A stretch of 64,000 nucleotides of DNA from the NCBI RefSeq assembly GCF_052030545.1, contig NZ_JBPDIH010000002.1, forward strand, positions 1 to 64,000, in the 5' to 3' direction. Below the pieces are notes generated by a model. It was given only the letters and a program-made list of their open reading frames with translations. It made no database searches and was not told the origin of the DNA. Positions 26,900-36,351 of the stretch are shown in pieces. How positions within the stretch are numbered: the stretch's first letter is position 1; each line of letters starts with the position of its first letter. A program made the position numbers and the translations under genes. The DNA is from CANMXU01 sp052030545 (GTDB lineage Bacteria; Pseudomonadota; Gammaproteobacteria; Enterobacterales; Alteromonadaceae).

Positions 26900-29086
26900 A
26901 TGAGCAACAAATCAGAAGGTAAATGTCCATTCGTTCATGGTAGTAATACTCAAATGGGAGGACATGGCACAAAAAATATGGATTGGTGGCCTGAGCAGCT
27001 TAATTTAAAAATTCTCCGCCAGAATGATCAAAAATCAGATCCAATGGATGAAGGGTTTGATTACGCTGAAGCATTCAACAAACTCGACTTGCAAGCATTA
27101 AAGCATGACCTATATGACTTAATGACTGACTCTCAAGATTGGTGGCCAGCAGACTATGGCCATTATGGGCCATTATTTATTCGTATGGCATGGCACAGTG
27201 CTGGTACCTACCGCACCGGCGATGGCCGAGGTGGTGCATCAACAGGTACGCAACGATTTGCGCCTTTAAATAGCTGGCCGGATAACGGCAATTTAGATAA
27301 AGCCAGAAGACTGTTATGGCCAATTAAACAGAAATACGGCAAAGCAATTTCTTGGGCAGACCTAATGATCTTAGCCGGTAACTGTGCGATTGAGTCTATG
27401 GGGCTGCCAACGTTTGGTTTTGGCGGCGGTAGAGCTGACGTTTGGCAACCAGAAGAAGATATTTACTGGGGCGCTGAAACAAAATGGTTAACCGATGATC
27501 GTTACAGCGGTGAACGCGATTTAGAAAACCCATTAGCCGCGGTTGAAATGGGGCTTATTTACGTTAATCCAGAAGGTCCAAATGGCGAACCTAGCGCCAT
27601 AGCGTCAGGTAAAGATATTCGTGAAACCTTTGCTCGCATGGCGATGAATGACGAAGAAACGGTTGCCTTAATTGCGGGTGGTCATACATTTGGTAAATGT
27701 CATGGTGCCGGTGATGCCGCTCATGTAGGACCTGAACCCGAAGCCGCTGCGCTTGAAGAAATGGGCTTAGGTTGGATAAGTTCACATGGTTCAGGCAGCG
27801 GCAACGATACCATAACCAGTGGTATTGAAGGCGCTTGGACAGCCAACCCAACCCAGTGGGACATGGGTTATTTTGATGTATTATTTGGCTACGACTGGGA
27901 TCTTGTTAAAAGCCCAGCAGGCGCTTGGCAATGGGTACCGGTAAGTCCAAGTGATGAACATTTAGCGCCAAGTGCACATGACGAATCGAAAAAAGTGACC
28001 ACGATCATGACCACCGCAGATATGGCAATGAGAATGGACCCAATTTATGGCCCTATCTCAAAACGATTCCATGAAAATCCAGACCAATTCGCTGATGCTT
28101 TTGCACGAGCTTGGTTTAAATTAACCCACCGAGATATGGGACCAAAAGCGTGCTATTTAGGCGAAGAAGTGCCAACAGAAACATTAATTTGGCAAGACCC
28201 TGTTCCAGCTTCAACTTATCAACTAACTGACAGTGACATTGCCTTATTGAAGCAACAACTGGCTGATTCAGATTTAAGTATTTCTGAAATGGCATACACT
28301 GCATGGTCGTCAGCTTCTACTTATCGCCAATCAGATAAACGTGGCGGTGCAAACGGGGCTAGAATCGCCTTAGCGCCGCAAAAAGACTGGCAAGTTAACC
28401 AACCAACGCAACTAGCTAACGTGTTATCTAAACTTTCAGCCATTGCTGCAAGTTTTAAAGACGGTGATAAAGTGGTTTCACTTGCTGATCTTATTGTACT
28501 CGCCGGCAACGTTGCGGTTGAACAAGCTGCAAAAGCCGCTGGAGTTGATATCGACGTGCCATTTAATGCAGGTCGCACTGATGCCACACAAGCACAAACC
28601 GATGCTGAGTCGTTTTCAGTATTAGAAGCTAAAGTTGACGGTTTTAGAAACTATATACCGACAGAGGCAGCAATTTCGCCTGAAGAAGTATTGCTTGATA
28701 AAGCCCATTTACTGAGCCTAACTGCACCGGAATTAACTGTGTTAATTGGTGGCCTACGCGCAATTAATGTTAACTTTGAGCAAAGCGACTTAGGCATTTT
28801 AACTAAGAACAGTGGCGCATTGACGAATGATTATTTTGTTAACTTGTTGGATATTAGCACCAAATGGACTCAAGACAGTAAAAAGCATCACTTTGTTGGC
28901 GCAGATAGAGCAACAGGTGAGCAAAAATGGTCAGCAACAAGTGTTGATTTAGCCTTTGGTTCAAACTCTGAATTACGTGCTATTTCAGAAGTTTATGCAA
29001 GCGCTGATGCAAAAGAAAAGTTTGTTAACGACTTCGTTAACGCATGGGTTAAAGTGATGGAACTTGATCGTTACGATCTAAAATAA
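26900..29086 (+). CDS. katG: Catalase-peroxidase KatG
   Basis: A 728-residue cytosolic haem enzyme that breaks down hydrogen peroxide and also acts as a peroxidase. The distal haem pocket is RMAWHSAGTYR (Arg95, Trp98, His99). The Met-Tyr-Trp cross-link partners are present (Tyr221 in GLIYVNPEG, Met247 in FARMAMND), and the proximal histidine is His262 in GGHTFGKCHG. The second, degenerate half-domain begins near residue 430 (MAYTAWSSASTYRQSDKRGG). Length is normal for the family. GAGGAAT precedes ATG 26900, and a strong hairpin follows the stop. It stands alone as a transcription unit. Confidence 0.97.
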   Translation: MSNKSEGKCPFVHGSNTQMGGHGTKNMDWWPEQLNLKILRQNDQKSDPMDEGFDYAEAFNKLDLQALKHDLYDLMTDSQDWWPADYGHYGPLFIRMAWHSAGTYRTGDGRGGASTGTQRFAPLNSWPDNGNLDKARRLLWPIKQKYGKAISWADLMILAGNCAIESMGLPTFGFGGGRADVWQPEEDIYWGAETKWLTDDRYSGERDLENPLAAVEMGLIYVNPEGPNGEPSAIASGKDIRETFARMAMNDEETVALIAGGHTFGKCHGAGDAAHVGPEPEAAALEEMGLGWISSHGSGSGNDTITSGIEGAWTANPTQWDMGYFDVLFGYDWDLVKSPAGAWQWVPVSPSDEHLAPSAHDESKKVTTIMTTADMAMRMDPIYGPISKRFHENPDQFADAFARAWFKLTHRDMGPKACYLGEEVPTETLIWQDPVPASTYQLTDSDIALLKQQLADSDLSISEMAYTAWSSASTYRQSDKRGGANGARIALAPQKDWQVNQPTQLANVLSKLSAIAASFKDGDKVVSLADLIVLAGNVAVEQAAKAAGVDIDVPFNAGRTDATQAQTDAESFSVLEAKVDGFRNYIPTEAAISPEEVLLDKAHLLSLTAPELTVLIGGLRAINVNFEQSDLGILTKNSGALTNDYFVNLLDISTKWTQDSKKHHFVGADRATGEQKWSATSVDLAFGSNSELRAISEVYASADAKEKFVNDFVNAWVKVMELDRYDLK

Positions 29087-29105
29087 TCATCAGCTTTGGT
29101 TCTAC

Positions 29106-29129
29106 AAAGGCAGCAATCGCTGCCTTTTT
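29106..29129 (+). terminator. katG terminator
   Basis: AAAGGCAGC-AATC-GCTGCCTTTTT: nine-base perfect stem plus T-run, 20 bases after the katG stop. Confidence 0.85.
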
Positions 29130-29132
29130 CAT

Positions 29133-29498
29133 TAGAGCGTGTTGATCTTTGTGGTATGAATTTTGTCCGATTTAAACGTTTTCTGATCGCGGCACTAACT
29201 TGAAGGCATAGTGGTTCTCGGCTTTGGTTCCAAACGTCGCCCTACCTCCTCAATCCCTTGAGTCGTACGTCTAAAGTTAGTAACAAAGAGCAGGAAGCGT
29301 TTAAATGGATCCTTCGGACAGCGTTTGTTTGCCATTTCTACTGCGTTGCCCCACATGGATGTGGGGTAAGGTGACTTTGCAGGAGCATAAAGTCTTTATC
29401 ACTCATTTATGTAGAATAACTACACCACAATCGCTCTACCTTGTATAAATGGCAAACAATTCGCTGCAAAAACATACACCAAAGGTCAACACGCTCTA
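29133..29498. mobile_element. MITE-like element A, 366 bases including TA flanks
   Basis: The ends are inverted repeats: left TAGAGCGTGTTGATCTTTG, right (reverse complement) TAGAGCGTGTTGACCTTTG. Both are bounded by TA, which fits a TA target duplication of the IS630/Tc1-mariner kind. No transposase is encoded. The right portion resembles element B (48554-48818), for example GAATAACYACA and GTATAAAT...GCTGCAAAAA. It lies between the katG terminator and the 3' end of a TonB receptor gene. Confidence 0.75.
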
Positions 29499-29581
29499 GC
29501 TTCAGTTCAGTTTTACTAACCTGTTGAGGTTTGCTAATTAGTTTGCTATTCAATTTACCTGACACTTTGCTTTGTTCTTGC

Positions 29582-31732
29582 TTAAAAAATAACTGACGCA
29601 CCAAGGTGAAGTGCCCGAGGTTGGCCGCCAAAAAAACGATACGACCCAAAAGCATAATCCGCGCGACTGGCATATTTTTCATCGGTAAGGTTTTCAATTC
29701 GCGCAAATAAACGGACGCTGTTATTTAACTGCGTAGAACCTCTAAGTTGCAATAAATCATGCCCTGCGTAGTCATGCTCATTAGCAGGATCTAAATAATA
29801 CTCCCCCATATGCAACCATTCCAATTCAAGCTGACTATCATCAGTGGGTTGCCAAATAAAACGAATATTGGCTAATTGCTCTGGCGCTGTATCAACATCA
29901 TTGCCTTTAACAATGCCACTACTTGCTTGGTTAAATGCATACTCATGTTGGCCATAACTATAATTTACGCCAAGCCTTAACTGTTCAGTAAAATCATAAT
30001 TAACGCTTAATTCAAGACCAGTATGAGAGGTTTTACCATCAGTCACATTTAAGCCGTCAGCATCACGAAAAAAGAAATTATTTTTAGTCATCGAATAGAC
30101 AACCGCTTCATAGGTTAATTTAGCGCTTGCGCCACGCAAACCAAGCTCTGCGCTATCAAGTTGTTCTGACTTTATCTCACCGATTTCTTGCTGTTTTTGT
30201 AACCGATACATATCTGTGGCTTGTGGCGCTCTAAAACCTTGCGACCAAGCGCCAAAAAAGGCGATATTATTATTAAGGCGATAATTAAAACCTAACTTGG
30301 TACTGGTATTGTCAAAGTTATCATTACTGTCTTCTGGTCGTTTAAATAAACACTCAATTGGCTCGTTGTTATTATTTACACACGCGCTACCGTCAGCTTT
30401 GCTTGTGCCATCAGTAAGTAAATTATCATATCGATATTGGGTTGCATCAAAACGCACACTGCCGGTAAATTTAAGCTTTGCGCTTAACTGCCAATCGGCC
30501 TGAAGATAAGGCGCAAGCGTTGAAGCAGAAACATTATAATCATAATGAAGGCCCTGTTGGCGCGCTTTACCCCAACTATAAGTGTCTGGCTGTTGCTGGG
30601 TTTGGGTTAATTCACCATCTGTCCATTCAAGGTCAATGCCCGTCACTAAAGCAAGATTTTCATGCACCTGCCAGTGGTATCGATTAGCTAGGCCAACGCT
30701 ATAGTGACTATTTTCTTCAATCGCTTTTGATGGCAAATAGTGTTGCCTAAATTCCATTTGATTCGTACGAAAATAAGGGGTGATGGTAAAGCTTCTATAC
30801 TCATTTAATTGACGTTGCCAACGGCTTGCGATACGAACAGATGACCATTTTCGATAGGCGTCTGTGTCACAGTTTTTGGTCATCGCATGGCGATCTTTAT
30901 ACAGGTTTTCTGCCGTGAAACTTGAGCTGTAACATAATGAGCCATTATCGCTAGACGAAATAAACCCTGCGGTATTTTGATCAAGCACAAAACCAGAAAC
31001 TAGCGTTTTAACGTGATCATTGCCATTTACATAATCATGCCGTACGCCTAACTTTAATGAAGTAAAATCGCTATTATCACGATATCCGCCATCATCAATG
31101 GCTTGAAAATTACCACTTACGCCATGCTCATCTGACTCGCGGCCGAATGTGCCTTGCAGTTGGTACCTTTGATTTGGCCCCGCAAGAAAAGTGACATCGC
31201 CGCCATTGTGTGGCGCTTTAGTTAACACGTTAACCACACCATGCACTGCATTTGAGCCATAAATCGCACTGGCAGGCCCGCGAATAATTTCAACTTCTTG
31301 TGCCTGAGCAAGGTTTAACTCAGACAAACCATTGTTATTAGCAAAACCTGCTGCGCGGGTGGCAATGCCCTCTTCCATAAATAAGAATGCACCAGCAGCG
31401 CCCGGGCCGGTTAACACAGGAGAGCGCAGCGAAGGTAGCGACTCCATGCCGTTATTGGCTTGAACATGAACGCCGGTTGCTCGGTTTAAAATATCACTAG
31501 GGTGTACTGCAGCAACGGTGGCAATATCGTCACTTGAAATTCGGTCGATATTGCCTGCTAACGAGAACAAATTTGTCTGTTGATGGCTGCCGGTTACGAC
31601 AATAACTTCGGATACAGCATCAGCACTAGTTAACTTCGTCGTTTCAGGTTTTTCCATGGCAGCCAATACAGAGCAATTTACCATGGACAAACAAGCCAAT
31701 GTAAACACTGAAAGCGGTGATTGTGGCAACAT
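29582..31732 (-). CDS. TonB-dependent outer-membrane receptor
   Basis: A 716-residue protein. Signal peptide to about LAAMEK, then a VIVVTGSHQQ TonB-box-like stretch. The plug includes DILNRATGVHVQ and the ending VEIIRGPASAIYGSNAVHGVVNVLTK. The barrel ends PRALHLGASVIF, with a terminal phenylalanine. Two cysteine-containing loops in the barrel (around CYSS and CDTD; CVNN and ECLFKR) suggest disulphide-stabilised outer loops. Substrate cannot be assigned; the barrel looks like the vitamin B12/colicin-type group rather than siderophore type. The MITE-like element A ends 84 bases beyond the stop. A dehydrogenase remnant lies upstream. Confidence 0.85.
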   Translation of the reverse strand: MLPQSPLSVFTLACLSMVNCSVLAAMEKPETTKLTSADAVSEVIVVTGSHQQTNLFSLAGNIDRISSDDIATVAAVHPSDILNRATGVHVQANNGMESLPSLRSPVLTGPGAAGAFLFMEEGIATRAAGFANNNGLSELNLAQAQEVEIIRGPASAIYGSNAVHGVVNVLTKAPHNGGDVTFLAGPNQRYQLQGTFGRESDEHGVSGNFQAIDDGGYRDNSDFTSLKLGVRHDYVNGNDHVKTLVSGFVLDQNTAGFISSSDNGSLCYSSSFTAENLYKDRHAMTKNCDTDAYRKWSSVRIASRWQRQLNEYRSFTITPYFRTNQMEFRQHYLPSKAIEENSHYSVGLANRYHWQVHENLALVTGIDLEWTDGELTQTQQQPDTYSWGKARQQGLHYDYNVSASTLAPYLQADWQLSAKLKFTGSVRFDATQYRYDNLLTDGTSKADGSACVNNNNEPIECLFKRPEDSNDNFDNTSTKLGFNYRLNNNIAFFGAWSQGFRAPQATDMYRLQKQQEIGEIKSEQLDSAELGLRGASAKLTYEAVVYSMTKNNFFFRDADGLNVTDGKTSHTGLELSVNYDFTEQLRLGVNYSYGQHEYAFNQASSGIVKGNDVDTAPEQLANIRFIWQPTDDSQLELEWLHMGEYYLDPANEHDYAGHDLLQLRGSTQLNNSVRLFARIENLTDEKYASRADYAFGSYRFFGGQPRALHLGASVIF

Positions 31733-31941
31733 CTTGTATCCTATTTTAATTATTATTAGTCATCTAGGCTTGCGCTTTGATATTCACGATGAGCATCTTA
31801 TAACTACTTTAGTGCTTACTAAATACTTGAATGCTAAATATTTGAATGCCAAATGCTTGAAACAGCAGTGCATAGTAAACAGACTCAGCTATTTTGTACT
31901 TAGCATATCCCACATATTCAAACATTTTGCTCTTCACTTCA

Positions 31942-32175
31942 TCAACTTACCTGTTTAAGCGCATGGCTAGGATCGTTAGGGGTTTTGACATTTGCGCGAT
32001 GAATAATATAGGCGCGCAATGCACCTACTTCATCAGCACTGTTCTTGTCACTAAAGCTCGACATGCCTTTACTTGCTAACGCTCCTTCTAACACCACCGC
32101 ATTAAATGATTCTCGCTGATGGATGAAGGCACTGTATCGCAGAGCAGAAAAGCCCTTATGAAAAACTAAGGTCAA
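31942..32175 (-). pseudogene. Remnant of a quinohemoprotein alcohol dehydrogenase (C-terminal cytochrome end)
   Basis: About 65 codons resemble the very end of PQQ-dependent alcohol dehydrogenases with a fused cytochrome c: IHQRESFNAVVLEGALASKGMSSF, then EVGALRAYIIHRAN, the final helix before a short tail. Everything upstream of this (more than 600 residues in complete enzymes) is missing, and no CxxCH or propeller remains. It lies between two TonB receptor genes and on the strand of the left one, so an older receptor-dehydrogenase pair may have decayed here. Confidence 0.55.
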
Positions 32176-32480
32176 AAGTGCTAACCTAGTTTTGAACTAA
32201 TCAGTGGATGTCGCAGAAAAGACGACTTTGACTAAAAGCCACTTATTATGATTTAAATTATTTCATCTAATGCGACACGTTTAATTTATTTTTATTGCAC
32301 ACCATTAAATCACTAAATAGTACTCATGGCGCTAAAAAGCAACTTATTGGCGTTTAAATACAAGCCTAGCTTGTAGCCTTGATAGTAACTTAGTAAATAG
32401 GCATTGATTCAAATAATAAATAGATATCAAAGAATTTCTGCATATAAACGGGCACATCGGCCTTATAGCAAGGGGAAAGT
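32176..32480. other. Gene-free region upstream of the 781-residue receptor
   Basis: AT-rich leader of 305 bases. No hairpin or operator stands out. AAGGGGAAAGT precedes the ATG at 32481. Confidence 0.35.
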
Positions 32481-34826
32481 ATGAGTACTACAACAAAAAT
32501 GACCAAAACTGCATTAGCAGTGGCATTAGCAACAACACTTGGCTCGCAAGGCGTTTACGCTGAAGAAGCAGCTGACAAAGACAGTGGTTTAGAAGTTATC
32601 ATGGTAACCGCGCAGAAAAGGGTTCAGAACGTAAAAGAAGTTCCTATTTCTATGAGCGCGGTTAACCAAGAAAAACTATTAGAGAATAATATTAGCAATA
32701 CCGAAGAGCTTTCAGCGTACATAGCTAACTTTTCAGTCAGTGAATCTGGCCAAGGCTATAACGTGATTATGCGTGGTTTAGGCTCAGGTGCAAACCAAGG
32801 TTTTGAACAAACCGTAGGTACATTTGTTGACGGCATATACCGTGGCCGAGGCCATTTAATGCGTAGTGCCTTTTTTGACTTAGAGCGTGTTGAAGTATTA
32901 CGTGGTCCGCAAAGTGCCTTATTTGGCAAAAATACCACGGCGGGTGCGCTTAACCTAACCAGCGCAAAACCAACAGAAGACTTACAAGGTTATATAAATA
33001 CTAGTTACGACTTTACCTTTGGCGAAACAACCGTTGAAGGTGCAGTATCTAATTCACTAACTGATAACTTACAAGGCCGCATCGCCTTAAAGTTAAATGA
33101 TGGTGGTGGTTTTCAAACCAATACCTTAACCGGTGAAGATGAAGTACAACATGAAACTTACAATGCCCGTTTAACCTTAGCTTGGCAGCCAACCAGCGAT
33201 ATTAATGTAATATTTAGTGCTCAGCATGATAAAGACAAGCTCAAAGGTTATGCACCAAGTCAGGCTTATGTAGCACCAGATTTAGTTGAACTTGCTTTTG
33301 CTCCTGGTATGGAAGAAGCAATGGCACCAATTCGTGGCATTTTAGATTTACTGAAAGACTATGAAATTGACGATAAATCTCATAAAGCGGATCCTTCTGT
33401 TGGTGAACTAGAACGTGCTACGTTTGAAGCGGATCACTTAACGTTAAATGTTGAATACGACATGGGCGATGTGATGATGACCTCAATTACTGGTTATCAA
33501 AGCTATTTACTTGATCAAACCAATGATGCTGATATGGGCGCATTGAATAACGTTTATCGCGACTTAGGCATTGAAGATTTCACTCAAATTAGCCAAGAAA
33601 TTCGTTTTACTTCAGCTTATGACGGTCCATTTAATTATATCGCCGGTCTTTATTACCAAGAAACCGAATTAGATTATGATGAAGTCTATCGTGTTTACCC
33701 TATCTTTTTAGATGGAGCGCGTGAATTTGATACTGAGTCAGACACAAAAGCGGCTTTTGCTCAATTTAATTATGAATTTTCAAAACAATGGGAATTAACC
33801 GCTGGCCTGCGTTATTCAATTGAAGACAAAAAAGGTATTCGTAACTTTCAAGCAAACTATATAAATACAGATACGGCCTTTATTGATTATGCTGATCCGG
33901 TATTTCCAGGCGGTCCGACAGGTCCTCAATGGGCTGCGTTTGTCGCTGGGAATTTTGATATAATGGATCATAATTTAGCGGGTGAACGCACAGAGAAAAG
34001 TTTCACACCATCAGTTAATTTAAAATATAAACTTGATGACATGATGTTTTATGGCTCTGTTTCTACAGGTGCAAAAGCCGGCGGCTTTGACGCACGAGCT
34101 AACAACAACAGCTTAGACGGTTTTGAGTTTGAAGATGAAGCAGTAACTTCATATGAAGTCGGCGCTAAGTTTACCCTTGATGACGGCTTAGCCGATATTA
34201 ATGTTGCTGTTTTCAATATGGTATTTGAAGACTTACAAACCTCCGTATTTGATGGAAACGCTGGTTTCTTTGTTAAAAATGGTGCAGAAGCGACTACACG
34301 AGGCGTTGAACTAGATGGCCGCTGGGCTTTTGCTGATAACTGGTTATTAACCGGTAGTTTAGGTTTATTAGACTTTGAATGGGGTGAGTTTACCGGTGCT
34401 AAATGTTTTGCTAGCACAACGTTAACCTCCGACAATGTCCAAGCAGATGGCAGTTGTGATTTATCGGGTGAAACTAACGCTTTTGCGCCTGACCTTTCTG
34501 GTAGTATGGCACTAGAATATTACACTGAAATTAGTGACTTATTTGAACTTAAAGCGAGCTTAGACTTACTTCATAAATCAGATTACTACACCAGTGCTGA
34601 TTTAAACCCATGGACTAAGCAAGACGCTTATACCAAAGTTAATGCTCGTATTTCACTACTTGATATTAATGGCACATGGCAAGTAGCCTTGCTAGGTAAA
34701 AACTTGACCGATGAAACGACATTAAGCTTTACCACTGATATGTCATTAATGCCTACCGGTTTTCACAGTATTTGGGTAGAAGAAGGCCGCAGTATTTCAA
34801 TGCAGTTTAGCTACAACTTTGAATAA
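32481..34826 (+). CDS. TonB-dependent outer-membrane receptor (catabolite-uptake type)
   Basis: A 781-residue protein with a signal peptide ending at GVYA. The TonB-box region LEVIMVTAQKRVQNVKEVPISMSAV is the form found in the large receptor group of Sphingomonadales and Alteromonadales that import non-siderophore organic compounds. The plug ends VEVLRGPQSALFGKNTTAGALNL. The barrel finishes SISMQFSYNFE, where a penultimate phenylalanine replaces the usual last residue. Two terminator hairpins follow. It lies before an AraC-type regulator and the Tm-1/old-yellow-enzyme operon, so it may import that pathway's substrate (inference). Confidence 0.85.
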   Translation: MSTTTKMTKTALAVALATTLGSQGVYAEEAADKDSGLEVIMVTAQKRVQNVKEVPISMSAVNQEKLLENNISNTEELSAYIANFSVSESGQGYNVIMRGLGSGANQGFEQTVGTFVDGIYRGRGHLMRSAFFDLERVEVLRGPQSALFGKNTTAGALNLTSAKPTEDLQGYINTSYDFTFGETTVEGAVSNSLTDNLQGRIALKLNDGGGFQTNTLTGEDEVQHETYNARLTLAWQPTSDINVIFSAQHDKDKLKGYAPSQAYVAPDLVELAFAPGMEEAMAPIRGILDLLKDYEIDDKSHKADPSVGELERATFEADHLTLNVEYDMGDVMMTSITGYQSYLLDQTNDADMGALNNVYRDLGIEDFTQISQEIRFTSAYDGPFNYIAGLYYQETELDYDEVYRVYPIFLDGAREFDTESDTKAAFAQFNYEFSKQWELTAGLRYSIEDKKGIRNFQANYINTDTAFIDYADPVFPGGPTGPQWAAFVAGNFDIMDHNLAGERTEKSFTPSVNLKYKLDDMMFYGSVSTGAKAGGFDARANNNSLDGFEFEDEAVTSYEVGAKFTLDDGLADINVAVFNMVFEDLQTSVFDGNAGFFVKNGAEATTRGVELDGRWAFADNWLLTGSLGLLDFEWGEFTGAKCFASTTLTSDNVQADGSCDLSGETNAFAPDLSGSMALEYYTEISDLFELKASLDLLHKSDYYTSADLNPWTKQDAYTKVNARISLLDINGTWQVALLGKNLTDETTLSFTTDMSLMPTGFHSIWVEEGRSISMQFSYNFE

Positions 34827-34843
34827 CGTTTGCTAAATAAAAA

Positions 34844-34912
34844 TTAAGCTTTGTATGTAACAAAGCTTAATTGATAAAAAGGTTTATTGTTTCGGCAATA
34901 AACCTTTTTTTA
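34844..34912 (+). terminator. Double hairpin terminator after receptor gene
   Basis: First stem TTAAGCTTTGT-ATGT-AACAAAGCTTAA (34844-34870). The second is AAAGGTTTATTG-TTTCGG-CAATAAACCTTTTTTT (from about 34878). The second has the T-run of an intrinsic terminator and may also serve the regulator gene on the other strand. Confidence 0.85.
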
Positions 34913-34953
34913 TAATGAAATAATCAGTAAAAAATAGTCGGTGAGATAAGTGG

Positions 34954-35952
34954 CTAAAACGTTTTTTTCCACGCTCTTGGGCTCATACCGTGCCAGCGCT
35001 GAAAAGCGTGAGTAAAATTACTAATACACTTAAAACCAAGAATATCAGCTACTTGCGTCAACTGTAAATTAGAGTGGCGCAAATAATGTTCGGCGACTTG
35101 TTTTCTAGCGCCATCAAATAAGGTCTGAAAGCTAGTGCCTTGCTCGCTTAATTTTCGTTGTAAGCTGCGCGGGCTCATTGCCATTAATTGCGCAATAGAT
35201 GCTAGGCTAGTTTGCCCAGTCGGCATAATTTTATGGATCATGCCTTGTACCCGCAAAGGTAAATCTTCAGTATGTTGAGCTTGCATGGCGTTTAACTGGC
35301 GTTCAACGAGATTATGCAAAGCCGCGTCTGCTTTGGGTAAAGGCGAATTTAAGGTTGAGGCGTCAAACAGAATGCCATTATGTTCTGCGTCGAATCGTGG
35401 CATCATGCCAAATAGCTGACTGTAACGACGACGTTCATCCGGCAATACACTGTGTTGTAAATAAAGCTCTGTTGGCTTCCAGTTATTACCAAGAAAGGTT
35501 CTCATCATGCGAATACCTATCGCACAAGCGTTGTCCATAACTTGACGTGCACTTGAGGCGGTTGGCGCAATAATTTCATACGATAACATGCCATGACCAT
35601 CAAAGCGGCTCAGTTGCACGCGGGCACCACTGGTTTGCAAAGTAAAATGGCTTTGCATAGCTTGCAAGGCATCTTCCAAAGTCGAACTACTTGATACCAA
35701 ATACTCCGTTGGCCCAATCACGCGAATGCCTTGCTCTAAGCCAAATTCGGCACCTAAAAAAGCATTGTTGGTCTCGACAGCGCTAAGCTCTAGTAGCTTA
35801 ACAAAATTGCTATAAGGTAAGTATAAATCAGGCTCTTTCAAGTACACCGGAGCCAGACCAGCCAGATCCATCAATCGGTATGGATCTTCCCCATATCGTC
35901 TAATGATGTCATCAAAACCAATTAATGCTGATGCTCGAATTAACGCTGCCAT
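34954..35952 (-). CDS. AraC-family regulator with N-terminal arabinose-binding-like domain
   Basis: A 332-residue cytosolic regulator. Residues 15-200 form the AraC_binding_2/PF12625-type ligand domain (IIRRYGEDPYRLMDLAGL, LGAEFGLEQGIRVIGPTEYLV). The C-terminal HTH_18 domain starts near residue 235, with TSLASIAQLMAMSPRSLQRKLSEQGTSF, and ends VADILGFKCISNFTHAFQRWHGMSPRAWK. Relatives control catabolic operons. It is divergent from the operon at 36352, across a 399-base gap, and convergent with the receptor gene, so it likely controls one or both (inference from position). Confidence 0.85.
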   Translation of the reverse strand: MAALIRASALIGFDDIIRRYGEDPYRLMDLAGLAPVYLKEPDLYLPYSNFVKLLELSAVETNNAFLGAEFGLEQGIRVIGPTEYLVSSSSTLEDALQAMQSHFTLQTSGARVQLSRFDGHGMLSYEIIAPTASSARQVMDNACAIGIRMMRTFLGNNWKPTELYLQHSVLPDERRRYSQLFGMMPRFDAEHNGILFDASTLNSPLPKADAALHNLVERQLNAMQAQHTEDLPLRVQGMIHKIMPTGQTSLASIAQLMAMSPRSLQRKLSEQGTSFQTLFDGARKQVAEHYLRHSNLQLTQVADILGFKCISNFTHAFQRWHGMSPRAWKKTF

Positions 35953-36351
35953 GTATTACAACTCATTTTATAACCCCACCGACTATCAGCGATGTAAGTA
36001 TAGAACCCAAAATAACTTTTCTTTTTAAACACTATAAGAGAACTAAGATCTTGTCAATTTGTGCAAAACTGTTGTTAAACGTAGCCTCCCTTTCACAACA
36101 GAAAAAAAAGACACGTCACCAAAACTATAATTAACAACAACTTAAATCAAAATCCTTAGTATTAACAAACAAGATAAAAAGCTCCATTGTAACTCAAATG
36201 TTGCCATTCATGGTCATTTTACCGCCAACAATGGCGCGTACAAGCAAAAATATGGCGTGATTATACAAATTAGTAAAGAGTTTGCCCGTTAAGGTGAGTA
36301 GTTAATAACGCTGTATTTAACATTTCAGCAGAGATCACAGAGGATAAAACC
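35953..36351. promoter_or_regulatory. Divergent intergenic region, regulator and Tm-1 operon
   Basis: 399 bases without a gene. It must hold promoters for both directions. The stretch near 36200-36235 has loosely repeated half-sites (TTGCCATTCATGGTCA, CCGCCAACAATGGCGCG) that could be AraC-type binding sites, but this is weak. AGAGGATAAAACC precedes the ATG at 36352. Confidence 0.35.

Noticed and set aside
31656..31941. Open frames between the TonB receptor start and the dehydrogenase remnant
   Set aside because: No ribosome site or domain; part overlaps the receptor's signal peptide and short AT-rich repeats (TACTTGAATGC units near 31820-31860).
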